Shown here one piece after another: positions 1-9,215 of a DNA stretch of 64,000 nt. The stretch comes from G963678445 sp963678445 (GTDB taxonomy: Bacteria; Hydrogenedentota; Hydrogenedentia; Hydrogenedentales; G963678445). Both the position numbers and the translations under genes were made by a program. Every line of letters begins with the position of its first letter. The stretch's first letter is position 1. Where the stretch lies: positions 3,968,001 through 4,032,000 of the forward strand of contig OY782877.1 in NCBI GenBank assembly GCA_963678445.1, written 5' to 3'. The notes under the pieces are model-generated. The model ran no database searches, was not told the DNA's origin, and worked only from the letters and a program-made list of their open reading frames with translations.

Positions 1-1
1 A

Positions 2-619
2 CAGTACGTAGCGCCGGGTGCGCCGGTACTCACGTTGGCGGACGATTCGATATTAGAGATCGCGGTAGGGGTGGATAGTCGCGATGCGCGTAAGTGGCTT
101 CAGTTTGACGAGGATGCGCCAGCATCAGCGGATGAGGCTTGGTTTTCTTCGCTTGCTCAAACGCCGTGTAAGGTGCGGTGGACGGAATCGCCGGAATCGC
201 AATATTGGGAGGGAAGTCTGCACCGTGTGATCTCTTTTGACGATCGTACGCGCACACTTACCTTGGCCGTCCGTCTGACTGCGGAACAGGCACAGAGGGG
301 AGCAGGTGAGATGCCGCTGGTGGATGGCATGTTCTGTTCTGTTGAGATTCCTGGACGTACCATGAAGCAGGTATATGAGTTGCCACGCTGGTTGGTAACT
401 TTTGAAGGAGAGGTGTATGTGGCTGAGGAGGGACGCCTTGCACGGAGGACTGTGCAGGTTGTACGAAAGCAGGGTGATTATGTGTATGTCGCGGAAGGTT
501 TGAAGGACGGGGAGCAGATCATTACTACACGCTTGGTTAATCCTCTTCCCAATAGCTTGCTGCGCATTCAGCAAGAGGAACCTGTGATGGAAGAACACGC
601 CGCGGAGGCGTCGCAATGA
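2..619 (+). CDS. RND efflux periplasmic adaptor (HlyD/MFP family), 5'-truncated
   Basis: The reading frame is open from base 2, so the gene begins outside the window; 205 residues remain. An internal TTG at 35 could mimic a start but is not needed. The visible part is the beta-barrel and membrane-proximal half of a membrane fusion protein: it runs through short beta segments and ends with the typical hydrophilic segment (VYVAEGLKDGEQII, near residue 165). Adaptors of this family bridge an inner-membrane pump and an outer-membrane channel. The stop codon overlaps the start of the RND pump gene (ATGA at 616-619), and a TolC-like gene follows, which supports a tripartite efflux role. The substrate cannot be inferred. 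Confidence 0.85.
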   Translation, partial: QYVAPGAPVLTLADDSILEIAVGVDSRDARKWLQFDEDAPASADEAWFSSLAQTPCKVRWTESPESQYWEGSLHRVISFDDRTRTLTLAVRLTAEQAQRGAGEMPLVDGMFCSVEIPGRTMKQVYELPRWLVTFEGEVYVAEEGRLARRTVQVVRKQGDYVYVAEGLKDGEQIITTRLVNPLPNSLLRIQQEEPVMEEHAAEASQ

Positions 620-3600
620 GAAAAATATTTGCTGCATTTGCTCAAAACACGGTTTTTGCCAACATTGTATTGGCCATGATCTTTTTGGCAGGCGGATTGG
701 CGACGGTCAACCTGATTCGGGAAGCTTTTCCGGAGTTTTCATTGGATATGATCATAGTGACAGTGCCTTGGCCAGGCGCTGATCCAGAGGAGGTGGAGGA
801 GGGGATTTGTCGAAAAATTGAGGAAGCGATAGAAGGCCTTGATGGGATTCGTCAGTACGATACGACATCGGCGGAGAACATGGGAACAGCCCTGATAGAA
901 GTTCAGGAAGGCTATGATGTTGATTATGTCAAAGATCGGGTGCGTAACAAGGTAGACGCTATCAGTACATTTCCCGAAGATGCCGAAAAGCCGGTAACGG
1001 AGGAGATGCTTATACGGGCTGAGGTGGCGATGGTGGCGCTTTCTGGGGAAGGGCTGACAGAACGTGAGTTGAAGGAATGGGGTGAAGAAATCAAAGAAGA
1101 GATGCGCATGCTTCCAGGGATTTCGCAGGTGCAAATCTTTGGTGCGCGGGACTATGAGATCGCCATTGAGGTATCAGAAGAACGACTGCAGGAATATGGG
1201 CTGAGTTTTGCACAGGTGGCGGCAATTGTGCGTGGCAACAGTATGAATCTTTCAGGCGGTACAATGCGTACCCGGGGGGAAGAGATTCGTCTGCGGACAT
1301 TGGGACGTCGCTATACGGCGCGTGAGTTCGCCACGATTGAGGTGCTTGCGCCTAAGACGGGGGAAATCATTACACTGGATCGCATTGCAGATATTCGCGA
1401 TGAATTTACGGAGGACAAGATACTCTCACGTTTTAATGGCGCGTCGGCTCTAACCATCTCGGTGCTGAAAACACAGGAAGAAGACACGTTAGCCATCGAT
1501 AAAGCGGTGCGTGCTTATGTAGCCCAAAAACAGAAAACTTTGCCGGAGGGTTTACATATTGTACGCTGGGGAGGAACGGCGGATATTCTACAGGCGCGTA
1601 TTTCACTGCTTGTGCGTAATGGTATCATCGGTCTTTCCCTGGTATTTATTCTACTTTGGCTTTTCCTGGATATCCGGTTGAGTTTTTGGGCGGGCATGGG
1701 AATGCCGATCAGTGTGATGGGGGCCTTGGCGATCATGTGGGGGATAGGGAGCACCCTCAATATGATTTCCCTTTTTGGTCTGATTATGGTACTTGGTATC
1801 ATCGTCGATGACGCTATCGTGGTGGGTGAGGCAATCTATGTGCACCGAAAAAGCGGCGCATCGCCTTTACGAGCCGCTGTGGATGGCGTTACTGAAGTGG
1901 GAATGCCCGTAATCGCCGCCGTTACTACCACGATTGTGGCCTTTGTGCCGTTGATGTTTGTAGGCGGCATTATGGGCAAGTTTATCTTTATCCTCCCTGT
2001 AGTGGTTATCGCTTGTCTCGTTATTTCACTTATCGAATGCCTGATTCTGCTGCCAGCGCACCTGAGTCATCTACCAGAACCCGGCGCGCCGGCACAGAAC
2101 CGTTTCTTCTTGATTCGTTTTGGTCGTCGTTTGCATTACCTGACCAACCACGGTATGGAGTGGGTCGTTATCCATCTCTATGAACCCTTTCTGAAAAAGG
2201 CTCTTAGACAGCGATACGTCTGTTTTGCGGTCGCTATTTTCGTTTTGCTTACGATGCTCGGAGTCAACCAGAGTGGTCTGCTCAAGTTTCAGGTTTTCCC
2301 GAAAATAGATGGGAACGATCTTACCGCCTCGGTTGAATTTCCCAATGGAACGCCATTGAGGCTGACAGCAAAAGCAGTAAAAAAGATGGAGGAGGCATTT
2401 CAACGGATTGCGGCGCGCAGTAATACGCTTTCCGGTGCTCCCTTAATCAAGAATATATTTTCTCTGACAGGGCAGACCATTGATGATTATCGACCGACTC
2501 TAGGGAGCAATGTGGGTTCCGTACGTATCGAAATGCTGGATGCCGCAGAGCGTGGGTTGTATTCAGAGGACCTGCTGGTTGAATGGGAAAAAGAGCTGGG
2601 TGCGGTTCCCGGTGCGATTTCGTTGACCTTCCAAGGAATGTCGGCGGGACCTCCCGGAGCACCACTGGAAATATGGATACAAGGCCAGGTCATGGAGGAT
2701 ATTCTGGCCGCCGCGGAAGCTTTAAAAGCGAAGCTGGCGAGCTACGATGGTGTGTATCAAATTCGTCATGATTTTCGTCCGGGGAAAAACGAAATAAAAC
2801 TTCGTTTGAAACCGGAGGCGCGCTCATTGGGCTTAAGCGTGAGTGATTTAGCCCGCCAGATCAACGCAGGTTACTTTGGCGAAGAAGCTATCCGTTTGCA
2901 ACGGGGACGGGATGATGTGCGTGTACGTGTGCGGTATCCCGAGGAAGAACGTAAACAGCTTACAGATTTCGAACGCATTCGAGTGCGCACCCCTGTTGGT
3001 GATGAGGTGCCGCTGCTTTCGGTGGCTGATGTGAGCTTTGGGCCGGGATACTCCACCATCCAACGCACCAATGGGGCGCGTCGGGTTACGGTGAGTGCAG
3101 AAGTGAATTTTGCTAAGGCCAATGCACAAGAAATCTTTATAGACCTTGAAAAGAACTTTTTCCCAGACTTGCAGAAACAATATCGAAGCATACATGTATC
3201 GGTGCAAGGGGAAAAGAAGAAGATGGAAGAATCTCTTGGAAGTCTTTTCGTGGGATATCCGTTGGCTCTAGTAGGGATATTCATTATTATCGCCACCATC
3301 TTCCGTTCCTATATCCAGCCGCTTGTTATTATGATCACCGTTCCCTTTGGCTTGATTGGGGCCATGATTGGCCATCTTCTGATGGGCTATGATTTATCGA
3401 TGATGAGCTTTTTCGGCATGGTGGCGCTTTCCGGGGTGGTGGTAAATGATGCTATTGTGCTTATTGAATGTATTAATACCCACATTTCGAAAGGGGAACC
3501 GTTCTACAAGGCGGTTGCCATGGGTGGCGTGCGTCGATTTCGGGCTATCTTTTTAACGACAGTGAGTACCGTTGGCGGGCTTACGCCGTTGATTCTCGAA

Positions 3601-3879
3601 AAAGATATGCAGGCCCGTTTTTTGATCCCCATGGCCATTTCTATTGCCGCCGGGGTCGCCTTTGCTACCCTGCTGACACTGCTCCTTATTCCTTGTCTGC
3701 TTTGCATATTGAATGATTTTCGCCGAATCGTTTTTTGGCTGCGCACCCGCCGTTTTCCTACACCAGAAGAGGTCGAGCCTGCACGAATGCGCTCTGTAAA
3801 TCTCCTGGAGGAACAGGAAACGGAAGAAACATTTCGCGATGTTGCTCCCTCGCTGCCTGAGAACCAGGGCGGGATCTAA
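616..3879 (+). CDS. RND-family inner-membrane efflux pump (AcrB/HAE-like)
   Basis: 1087 residues, the usual length for AcrB-type proton-driven exporters. The layout is an N-terminal TM helix, a large periplasmic loop, a TM bundle (residues about 335-500), a second periplasmic loop and a second TM bundle (about 870-1030). The proton-relay aspartate pair is present in the first bundle (GIIVDDAIVV, Asp398-Asp399). The second bundle has the matching VVNDAIVLIE segment, as expected. About 55 acidic residues follow the last helix as a cytoplasmic tail. Start codon overlaps the adaptor stop (ATGA). The TolC-like gene begins 13 bases after the stop, so the three genes form one operon. Drug, metal or lipid specificity cannot be assigned from sequence alone. 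Confidence 0.95.
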   Translation: MRKIFAAFAQNTVFANIVLAMIFLAGGLATVNLIREAFPEFSLDMIIVTVPWPGADPEEVEEGICRKIEEAIEGLDGIRQYDTTSAENMGTALIEVQEGYDVDYVKDRVRNKVDAISTFPEDAEKPVTEEMLIRAEVAMVALSGEGLTERELKEWGEEIKEEMRMLPGISQVQIFGARDYEIAIEVSEERLQEYGLSFAQVAAIVRGNSMNLSGGTMRTRGEEIRLRTLGRRYTAREFATIEVLAPKTGEIITLDRIADIRDEFTEDKILSRFNGASALTISVLKTQEEDTLAIDKAVRAYVAQKQKTLPEGLHIVRWGGTADILQARISLLVRNGIIGLSLVFILLWLFLDIRLSFWAGMGMPISVMGALAIMWGIGSTLNMISLFGLIMVLGIIVDDAIVVGEAIYVHRKSGASPLRAAVDGVTEVGMPVIAAVTTTIVAFVPLMFVGGIMGKFIFILPVVVIACLVISLIECLILLPAHLSHLPEPGAPAQNRFFLIRFGRRLHYLTNHGMEWVVIHLYEPFLKKALRQRYVCFAVAIFVLLTMLGVNQSGLLKFQVFPKIDGNDLTASVEFPNGTPLRLTAKAVKKMEEAFQRIAARSNTLSGAPLIKNIFSLTGQTIDDYRPTLGSNVGSVRIEMLDAAERGLYSEDLLVEWEKELGAVPGAISLTFQGMSAGPPGAPLEIWIQGQVMEDILAAAEALKAKLASYDGVYQIRHDFRPGKNEIKLRLKPEARSLGLSVSDLARQINAGYFGEEAIRLQRGRDDVRVRVRYPEEERKQLTDFERIRVRTPVGDEVPLLSVADVSFGPGYSTIQRTNGARRVTVSAEVNFAKANAQEIFIDLEKNFFPDLQKQYRSIHVSVQGEKKKMEESLGSLFVGYPLALVGIFIIIATIFRSYIQPLVIMITVPFGLIGAMIGHLLMGYDLSMMSFFGMVALSGVVVNDAIVLIECINTHISKGEPFYKAVAMGGVRRFRAIFLTTVSTVGGLTPLILEKDMQARFLIPMAISIAAGVAFATLLTLLLIPCLLCILNDFRRIVFWLRTRRFPTPEEVEPARMRSVNLLEEQETEETFRDVAPSLPENQGGI

Positions 3880-3892
3880 GAGGATTAGACTT

Positions 3893-5380
3893 ATGTGCTT
3901 TTTGGATAAAAAAATTCTTGTTTTCTGCTTCTGCGTTGGGTGCTGCTTCATTTGCATCCCCGGAAATGCTGAGGAAACTGCGTGTGTCCCCTTGGCCGAT
4001 ACCCTGGACTTGGAGACCGCGCACCGACGTGCCTTATCGGATAATCCGGGGTTACAGGCGGCTGCGTTGCGTGTTGAACAGGCGCGGCAGCGCCTTACGC
4101 AGGCCCGTGCATTGTATTTTCCCAGTTTGGCGGCTACGTATAGTGCAAGCAAAACTTGGCTTTCCGATCGTGCGGTGAATGGCGCTCGTGCGCAAGCCTA
4201 TGAACAGGCCAAAACACCGCTGTCCAGCATTTTAAACACCCCAAATCCCAATCCGTTTTCCCAATTTGCCCAGGTCGGCAACACATTGGTGATGGCGCGT
4301 CATACACGAAATACAGTGGATGATACGGTGGACAGCTATGCGCTGGGTTTGCAAGCGCAATATATCCTTTTTAACGGATTTGAACGAAAGTTTACGTATG
4401 CGATTGCCCGATTTGCCAGGCAGGAGACGGAAGCGGCTCAGAACGAAGCGGCACGTTTGCTGCTTGATGCCGTTGCGCAAAGCTTCTACGCTGTACAACT
4501 GGCTCGTGAGAATGTCGCCATTGCCAAAGCGGATATAGAATTCAACGAAAGACTTCTTAAAGAGGCGAAGGTGCGTCGTGAAGTCGGGACAGGTTCACTG
4601 AGTGATGAGTTGAACTTTGAGGTTCAGATTCGTTCTGCCCGTTCTGCTCTTTTAAACGCGAAGCGTACCTGGAAAGTGGCGCGGGTGACGTTGGCCGCCT
4701 TGATGGGCCTTCCCGATAGTGACTTGCCGGAGCATGTTGTGCTTGCTACCTTGGCGGAGGAAAAGGAAGAGGAGCTTCTTCCTCCCGGTGTGGATGAACA
4801 AATTGACTATGCCTTGTCACATCGCCCGGATTTGCAACGGAATCGCTATTCTGTCGAGCGTGCCCGTGCACAGGTGGGACAAAAACGGGCACAGTTTTTT
4901 CCACAGGTGTCTTTGTTCGCCTCTCAGGATGCAAGTCTTTCCGATGATAGCCATTTTGAAGACGAGGATTTTTCCTCTACTGTTGGCTTCAATATCTCAC
5001 AAACCCTTTTTGCAGGCGGAGCCAATTATGCCGCATGGAAGGAGGCACGATACGCCAGGCAAGAGGCGGAACGTCTGCTTTCTGATGTTGAACTAGGTGT
5101 CGTTTCCGATGTGCGAGAGGCGGTTGCTAATCTGACAACGGCGCAAGAGGAATTGCGTTTGCAACGGGCTACTACCGATTATGTGAAGAGGAACCGTGAT
5201 TTAGTAGAGAAAGAGTATAATGCGGGGCAGGGGGCGCTGGTTCGCCTGACGCAGGCCCAGCGCGACCTGATAGCAGCGGAAAGTCGTTTGGCGCAAGGGC
5301 AGGTTTCCTTGCAACAGGCATGGCATAACCTGCGTACCAGTACGGGAGAAACCTTGGGGAACCTAGAGAATCTGAATTGA
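3893..5380 (+). CDS. TolC-like outer-membrane efflux protein
   Basis: 495 residues. The frame is open further upstream, but ATG 3893 is chosen because AAGAGG lies just before it and the product then begins with a signal peptide (MCFLDKKILVFCFCVGCCF, cleavage after GNA). The body shows the twofold repeat of outer-membrane efflux proteins: long amphipathic Ala/Gln/Arg/Leu-rich helices in each half (about 40-230 and 285-485) with beta segments between. Such proteins trimerise into the outer-membrane exit duct of tripartite pumps. It follows the RND gene by 13 bases. The last 18 bases overlap the convergent Rieske-like gene on the minus strand, so no intergenic terminator separates the two operons. 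Confidence 0.92.
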   Translation: MCFLDKKILVFCFCVGCCFICIPGNAEETACVPLADTLDLETAHRRALSDNPGLQAAALRVEQARQRLTQARALYFPSLAATYSASKTWLSDRAVNGARAQAYEQAKTPLSSILNTPNPNPFSQFAQVGNTLVMARHTRNTVDDTVDSYALGLQAQYILFNGFERKFTYAIARFARQETEAAQNEAARLLLDAVAQSFYAVQLARENVAIAKADIEFNERLLKEAKVRREVGTGSLSDELNFEVQIRSARSALLNAKRTWKVARVTLAALMGLPDSDLPEHVVLATLAEEKEEELLPPGVDEQIDYALSHRPDLQRNRYSVERARAQVGQKRAQFFPQVSLFASQDASLSDDSHFEDEDFSSTVGFNISQTLFAGGANYAAWKEARYARQEAERLLSDVELGVVSDVREAVANLTTAQEELRLQRATTDYVKRNRDLVEKEYNAGQGALVRLTQAQRDLIAAESRLAQGQVSLQQAWHNLRTSTGETLGNLENLN

Positions 5381-5782
5381 TAAGGTATCGTCTTCGCGCG
5401 TTACTTCCAATGCCTGGAGGCCCTGTTTTGCAGGACCACTAATCTGTTCCCCCGTATTCGAATAGGTGCTTTTACTCACGCTGCAGCATTGTAGCTGACC
5501 GGTTGCCGGGTCGTGATCGATCCGGCGACCAGCGTGTGCACAGTGATTATGAAATGCCTGATAATCGCCCTGCTTATTGCGCACGACTAGTATCCGTTTG
5601 AGTAATCCGTTTCCTTCCAACCGCACCGCGCCCATACCTTCTTGCAATTCGGACGTTTTTGAGAGCGTGAGAATCACTTTCCCATCTTCATACCGCCAAC
5701 ACGAAGGGGTTTTCGGTAGCGGGGTAGCGCATATACCAAATAACCGTTGCCAGAAGCTGCGTTTCAAACGGGTGTTACTCAT
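5363..5782 (-). CDS. Rieske-fold protein with incomplete [2Fe-2S] ligand set
   Basis: 139 residues, no signal peptide. The Rieske fold is recognisable: motif 1 reads NHCAHAG (Cys-x-His present, near residues 80-84) and the second loop reads LQCCSVSKSTYSNTGE, followed by the usual GPAK turn. A normal second motif is Cys-x-x-His. Here the position three after the first Cys is Val, and no His occurs anywhere in that loop, so one canonical ligand is missing. Either the cluster is bound differently or the fold is used without a cluster. It is the last gene of a minus-strand operon with a kinase and a peptidase, with GGAGAGG before ATG 5782. A frameshift is unlikely because the C-terminus stays in frame. 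Confidence 0.7.
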   Translation of the reverse strand: MSNTRLKRSFWQRLFGICATPLPKTPSCWRYEDGKVILTLSKTSELQEGMGAVRLEGNGLLKRILVVRNKQGDYQAFHNHCAHAGRRIDHDPATGQLQCCSVSKSTYSNTGEQISGPAKQGLQALEVTREDDTLSIQIL

Positions 5783-5803
5783 CGGTCCTCTCCTTTGTTC
5801 TCC

Positions 5804-7684
5804 CTATTGCGGAAGCGCCTTGATCTTCATTTCCTTTTTCAGGCCGTTTCCTTTCACAATACTGCAAATGGCGTACGTGTCTTCAATGGCGTTTACCTGT
5901 ATTTGACCGACTGGTTGTTGACGGTGGGCAATGACACGTCCGCCTACTTCGATGGGAGCGCCATCGGTGAGTACCGTGAAAATCTGTTTGGGCGTTACCC
6001 CGTGTTTGGAGCCGATATTGATGATAATCGCATCAGGTTGGCTTGCATCGGCGATATATCCCTGTAGTTTTCGTTCGCTTAGGAGTGCCTGTTGCAATGG
6101 GGTGAGAATGCCGGTGATTGTGGCGTTGATATTATTTTCGTGGATCGGTGCAGATGTCTGGAAGGCGAGCTCGGTCGTTTCCGTGTCCACCAAACGGATA
6201 TATAAAGTCTTTTCTATCCCCGCCTGAGCAAAGTCAACAAAGCCAAGCAATCCTGCTGAGAGCACACGTCCCAGACGGCGTTGTGTATCCGGGTTTGCCA
6301 AATCCGAACTGCCCAATTGCAATTCCTGTAAAAGCTGCTGCAACATTTCGCGTTCTACAACATTTATTCTTGCATCCGTTTGCAATCGTCCCTCAATTTC
6401 ACGCAAGATCACGCGATCCATACCGGCACGTTCAAAAAAGGGTGGGGGAGAGGTGGGGGGAAGTAGCGCTACTACCAGCGGACGTGATGTCCAGGTATCG
6501 GCCTCTGTTATATTTTCATCCTTTTTTAAGGCCTCAAAACGTTCCTGTAACGCGGCAATCTGGGTGCGAATTAATTCACCGCGTTGCACCGCTGTAGCAG
6601 CCGCCATTTCTTGACGCACCTGCTGTAGCAGCAATTGTGTATAAGAATCAGGTCGTATTTTACTTGCCCGCGTCAGGATTTGTTCCGCTTCCTCCAGCTT
6701 TCCTTGTGAATGCAACGCTGTTCCTTCATTGCTTAAAGCCACTACATTGTAGGGGTCCAATGAAATAGCCTGTTCATAAGAAGCCAATGCGCCTGTTAGT
6801 TGCCCCTTTTCCTGTGCTACGCGACCCTGCAAGGCGTATGTTTCCGCTGTTTGCCATTCCTGCTGGGGAAGCTGTTCGGCTTGCTGTAATACAGCCTGCG
6901 CCTCGTCCAGTTTTCCCGAGTACAACAAAGATTTCCCCTTAATCGTCTTTGCATAACCATCCTGCGGTGCACGTTCCGCCAATACAATAGCTTCCTCAAC
7001 GTTACCGCGTGTGAGCGCTGTTTTGGCCAGTCCCGCCGTCGAATTGATGCGCCCAAATTCCTTTTCAGCCTCATCCAGTTTTCCCTGCGCCAGCAAAATG
7101 TGCCCCCGTAGTGCAGCTACCGTGGTTGTGTTTTCATCTGAAGCCAAGGCTTTATCAGCAATCGTTTGTGCCTGTGCATACTCTCCCCGTTGGAAGAAGG
7201 TTTCCGCTGCCGCCTGTAATACTGCACCGTGACTACCGCCCCGAAGGACCTTGCCAATCGTTTTGTTTTCCGTCACCACAAACAAGGTCAGTGGTAAGGA
7301 TTCGATGGTTTTATACCAAGGCGTATCAGCGATTGCCGAATTTTCGATCAGGTAGTATTCGATCTGAAAGTCACGCGCCAGTTTTTTCAGTGCATCTGCA
7401 TCCTCATGCACCCCGAGACCGATCACCTCCAATTCCTCACCACCATACAACGTATCCAATGTGGCGAGCTTTGCGGCCATCTCCTCTCCCGTTTGCTCTG
7501 AGAAGAAAAACAGGATAATCACCGCGCGTCCTTTCTGGATAAGTGCATCCAGATTAACGGTGTTTCCATAGATATCCACCGCATCAATACTCGGCGCAGA
7601 CGCGCCTTTGATGAATTGCGCTGATGTTCCCGTTGCCGTGACGAGCACCAGGGTCAGCAAAGTATAAAGTGCCCACTTGCGCAT
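5804..7684 (-). CDS. Secreted thioredoxin-fold / TPR / CsgG-like multidomain protein
   Basis: 626 residues. ATG 7684 is preferred over ATG 7690 because GGAGAA then sits at normal spacing. Order: signal peptide (1-23), an AhpC/TlpA-like thioredoxin fold (about 25-155) in which the expected CxxC is replaced by FFSEQTG, so redox activity is not expected; then about six TPR units (160-360); then a CsgG/FlgO-like segment (about 395-540, with LPPTSPPPFFERAGMD and NVVEREMLQQLL); then a small beta domain rich in VGxV-type turns. CsgG-like domains occur in envelope assembly proteins. It lies 18 bases after the kinase stop and 21 bases before the Rieske-like gene. The domain calls are by eye; the overall role is unknown. 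Confidence 0.7.
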   Translation of the reverse strand: MRKWALYTLLTLVLVTATGTSAQFIKGASAPSIDAVDIYGNTVNLDALIQKGRAVIILFFFSEQTGEEMAAKLATLDTLYGGEELEVIGLGVHEDADALKKLARDFQIEYYLIENSAIADTPWYKTIESLPLTLFVVTENKTIGKVLRGGSHGAVLQAAAETFFQRGEYAQAQTIADKALASDENTTTVAALRGHILLAQGKLDEAEKEFGRINSTAGLAKTALTRGNVEEAIVLAERAPQDGYAKTIKGKSLLYSGKLDEAQAVLQQAEQLPQQEWQTAETYALQGRVAQEKGQLTGALASYEQAISLDPYNVVALSNEGTALHSQGKLEEAEQILTRASKIRPDSYTQLLLQQVRQEMAAATAVQRGELIRTQIAALQERFEALKKDENITEADTWTSRPLVVALLPPTSPPPFFERAGMDRVILREIEGRLQTDARINVVEREMLQQLLQELQLGSSDLANPDTQRRLGRVLSAGLLGFVDFAQAGIEKTLYIRLVDTETTELAFQTSAPIHENNINATITGILTPLQQALLSERKLQGYIADASQPDAIIINIGSKHGVTPKQIFTVLTDGAPIEVGGRVIAHRQQPVGQIQVNAIEDTYAICSIVKGNGLKKEMKIKALPQ

Positions 7685-7702
7685 AACCATTTCTCCTGTT
7701 TT

Positions 7703-9214
7703 CTACTGCCTGGATTGGAGTGGGGGAAAGACAATTGCACGCCGCACGCCTTGTTGCGGTTCATCCGCAGGCAGATTCAATTCCCCCTTCTTTTCCTGTT
7801 CATCACAGACGATACGCCATCCTAGCCGTTTGGGGTATCCCGCCAGGGTTAGCGATGTCCCAGCGATGTAATTATCGACGGATAACGTCAGCGCACCCTT
7901 TTCGTTAAACACCTCAACCCGTTCCGCCTTTTCAATACCTTCTAATGCATCCCGAATTCGTTTGAGACTTTCAAAGTCATTATAATCCATATAGGCTTCC
8001 ATTGTACGGCAGCGATACAAATCAAAGGAGAGTGTTTCGTAATAGGTGGCGGGAACAGGTTGGTGCATCGTCCCTTCCGGTATCGTTGAACTACTCCAAA
8101 AATACCAGAACCCGCCTCCGGCAGCAATTATTAAGAGTCCTATACCCAGACCCAACCAAAGTATTTTCTTGCTCTGTTTTTTAGAGAGCGGCCGGGCTGG
8201 TATTTCAGTGTTTTTTGTTGCAGCAACAGTAGGCGTTTCAGAAGGTTTAGGAGAGGGGGGGAGCACAGCTGTTTTTTCTTGCGACGTCGCCGCATCCATC
8301 AATACCGTTTCTTCTGCGTTTTGTCCCGTCAGCGTTACGGTCGCTTCTGCATCCCCGCTAGAACAACCCAGGACAGCCGCATCCGGTTGTTCCTTCAGGC
8401 TTTCCCGCAATGCTGCCGCCATCGCGTCGCCATCGGCATATCGCGCCTCAGGCCGTTTCGACAAAGCCTTCAGGATGACATTGTTCAATGCTATGGGGAT
8501 GGCATAATTCAGGGCTGACAAAGGCGCCGGTGGCGTTTTGAGCACATGATGCATCACCGTGCTCAACGCCTCGCCCGTAAATGGTTTTTCACCCGTCAGC
8601 AATTCATACAACATCACCGCCACGGAAAACAGATCCGAGCGTCCATCTACCTGTTGCCCCATGAATTGTTCCGGACTCATGTAATGCGGCGTTCCCACTA
8701 GGGCGCCATCCTGTGTTAACGTCGAATCCGTTACATGCGCAATACCAAAATCTGCTACCTTCAAAGGCTGTCCCGGCGGCATCAGAATATTACCCGGTTT
8801 AATATCCCGATGCACTACCCCCTGGCGATGTGCCTCCGCCAAGGCTTCACAAATCGTCGCCGCAATTTTCACGCGTTCCGAAATCGGCACCGAACGACGC
8901 TGTAGCAACAATTCACGCAGGTCGCTCCCCTCCAAATACTCCATTGCAATATACGCTACTCCGTCCTCTTCGCCCGCATCATAAATCGTGATGATATTTG
9001 GATGGTGTAACGCACCTGCCGTACGTGCTTCACGCAAAAAACGCTGCATCATTTCCGTCGCTGCACCTGTTTGCGCCATGACATCACAGCGGGCTGTTTT
9101 AATAGCGACGCGTCGTCCAATCGTTGGATCAAACCCCTCATAGACCACCCCCATCGCCCCTCTGCCCAACTCCCGCACAATCTGATAGCGCCCCAATTGT
9201 TTCGGTGTCTCCAT
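7703..9214 (-). CDS. Hanks-type (PknB-like) membrane Ser/Thr protein kinase
   Basis: 503 residues. All kinase landmarks are present: glycine loop GRGAMG (17-22), VAIK lysine (Lys39), catalytic HRDIKPGN (His135-Asp137), DFG (155-157), APE-like SPEQ, and GRSDLFS. A Pro/Thr-rich linker (280-345) leads to one TM helix (351-373) and an extracytoplasmic C-terminal domain of about 130 residues with no recognised family, so it may sense an envelope signal. ATG 9214 is chosen: it is one base from the upstream stop and is preceded by AGGTGGTGAG. The longer frame to 9247 would overlap the peptidase gene. Neighbouring TPR proteins in the same operon are plausible partners or substrates (inference). Confidence 0.93.
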   Translation of the reverse strand: METPKQLGRYQIVRELGRGAMGVVYEGFDPTIGRRVAIKTARCDVMAQTGAATEMMQRFLREARTAGALHHPNIITIYDAGEEDGVAYIAMEYLEGSDLRELLLQRRSVPISERVKIAATICEALAEAHRQGVVHRDIKPGNILMPPGQPLKVADFGIAHVTDSTLTQDGALVGTPHYMSPEQFMGQQVDGRSDLFSVAVMLYELLTGEKPFTGEALSTVMHHVLKTPPAPLSALNYAIPIALNNVILKALSKRPEARYADGDAMAAALRESLKEQPDAAVLGCSSGDAEATVTLTGQNAEETVLMDAATSQEKTAVLPPSPKPSETPTVAATKNTEIPARPLSKKQSKKILWLGLGIGLLIIAAGGGFWYFWSSSTIPEGTMHQPVPATYYETLSFDLYRCRTMEAYMDYNDFESLKRIRDALEGIEKAERVEVFNEKGALTLSVDNYIAGTSLTLAGYPKRLGWRIVCDEQEKKGELNLPADEPQQGVRRAIVFPPLQSRQ

Positions 9215-9215
9215 A

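Noticed and set aside
35..619. Start codon TTG 35 for the adaptor gene
   Set aside because: The frame is open to base 2 with adaptor-like residues before it, so the gene is truncated by the window edge.
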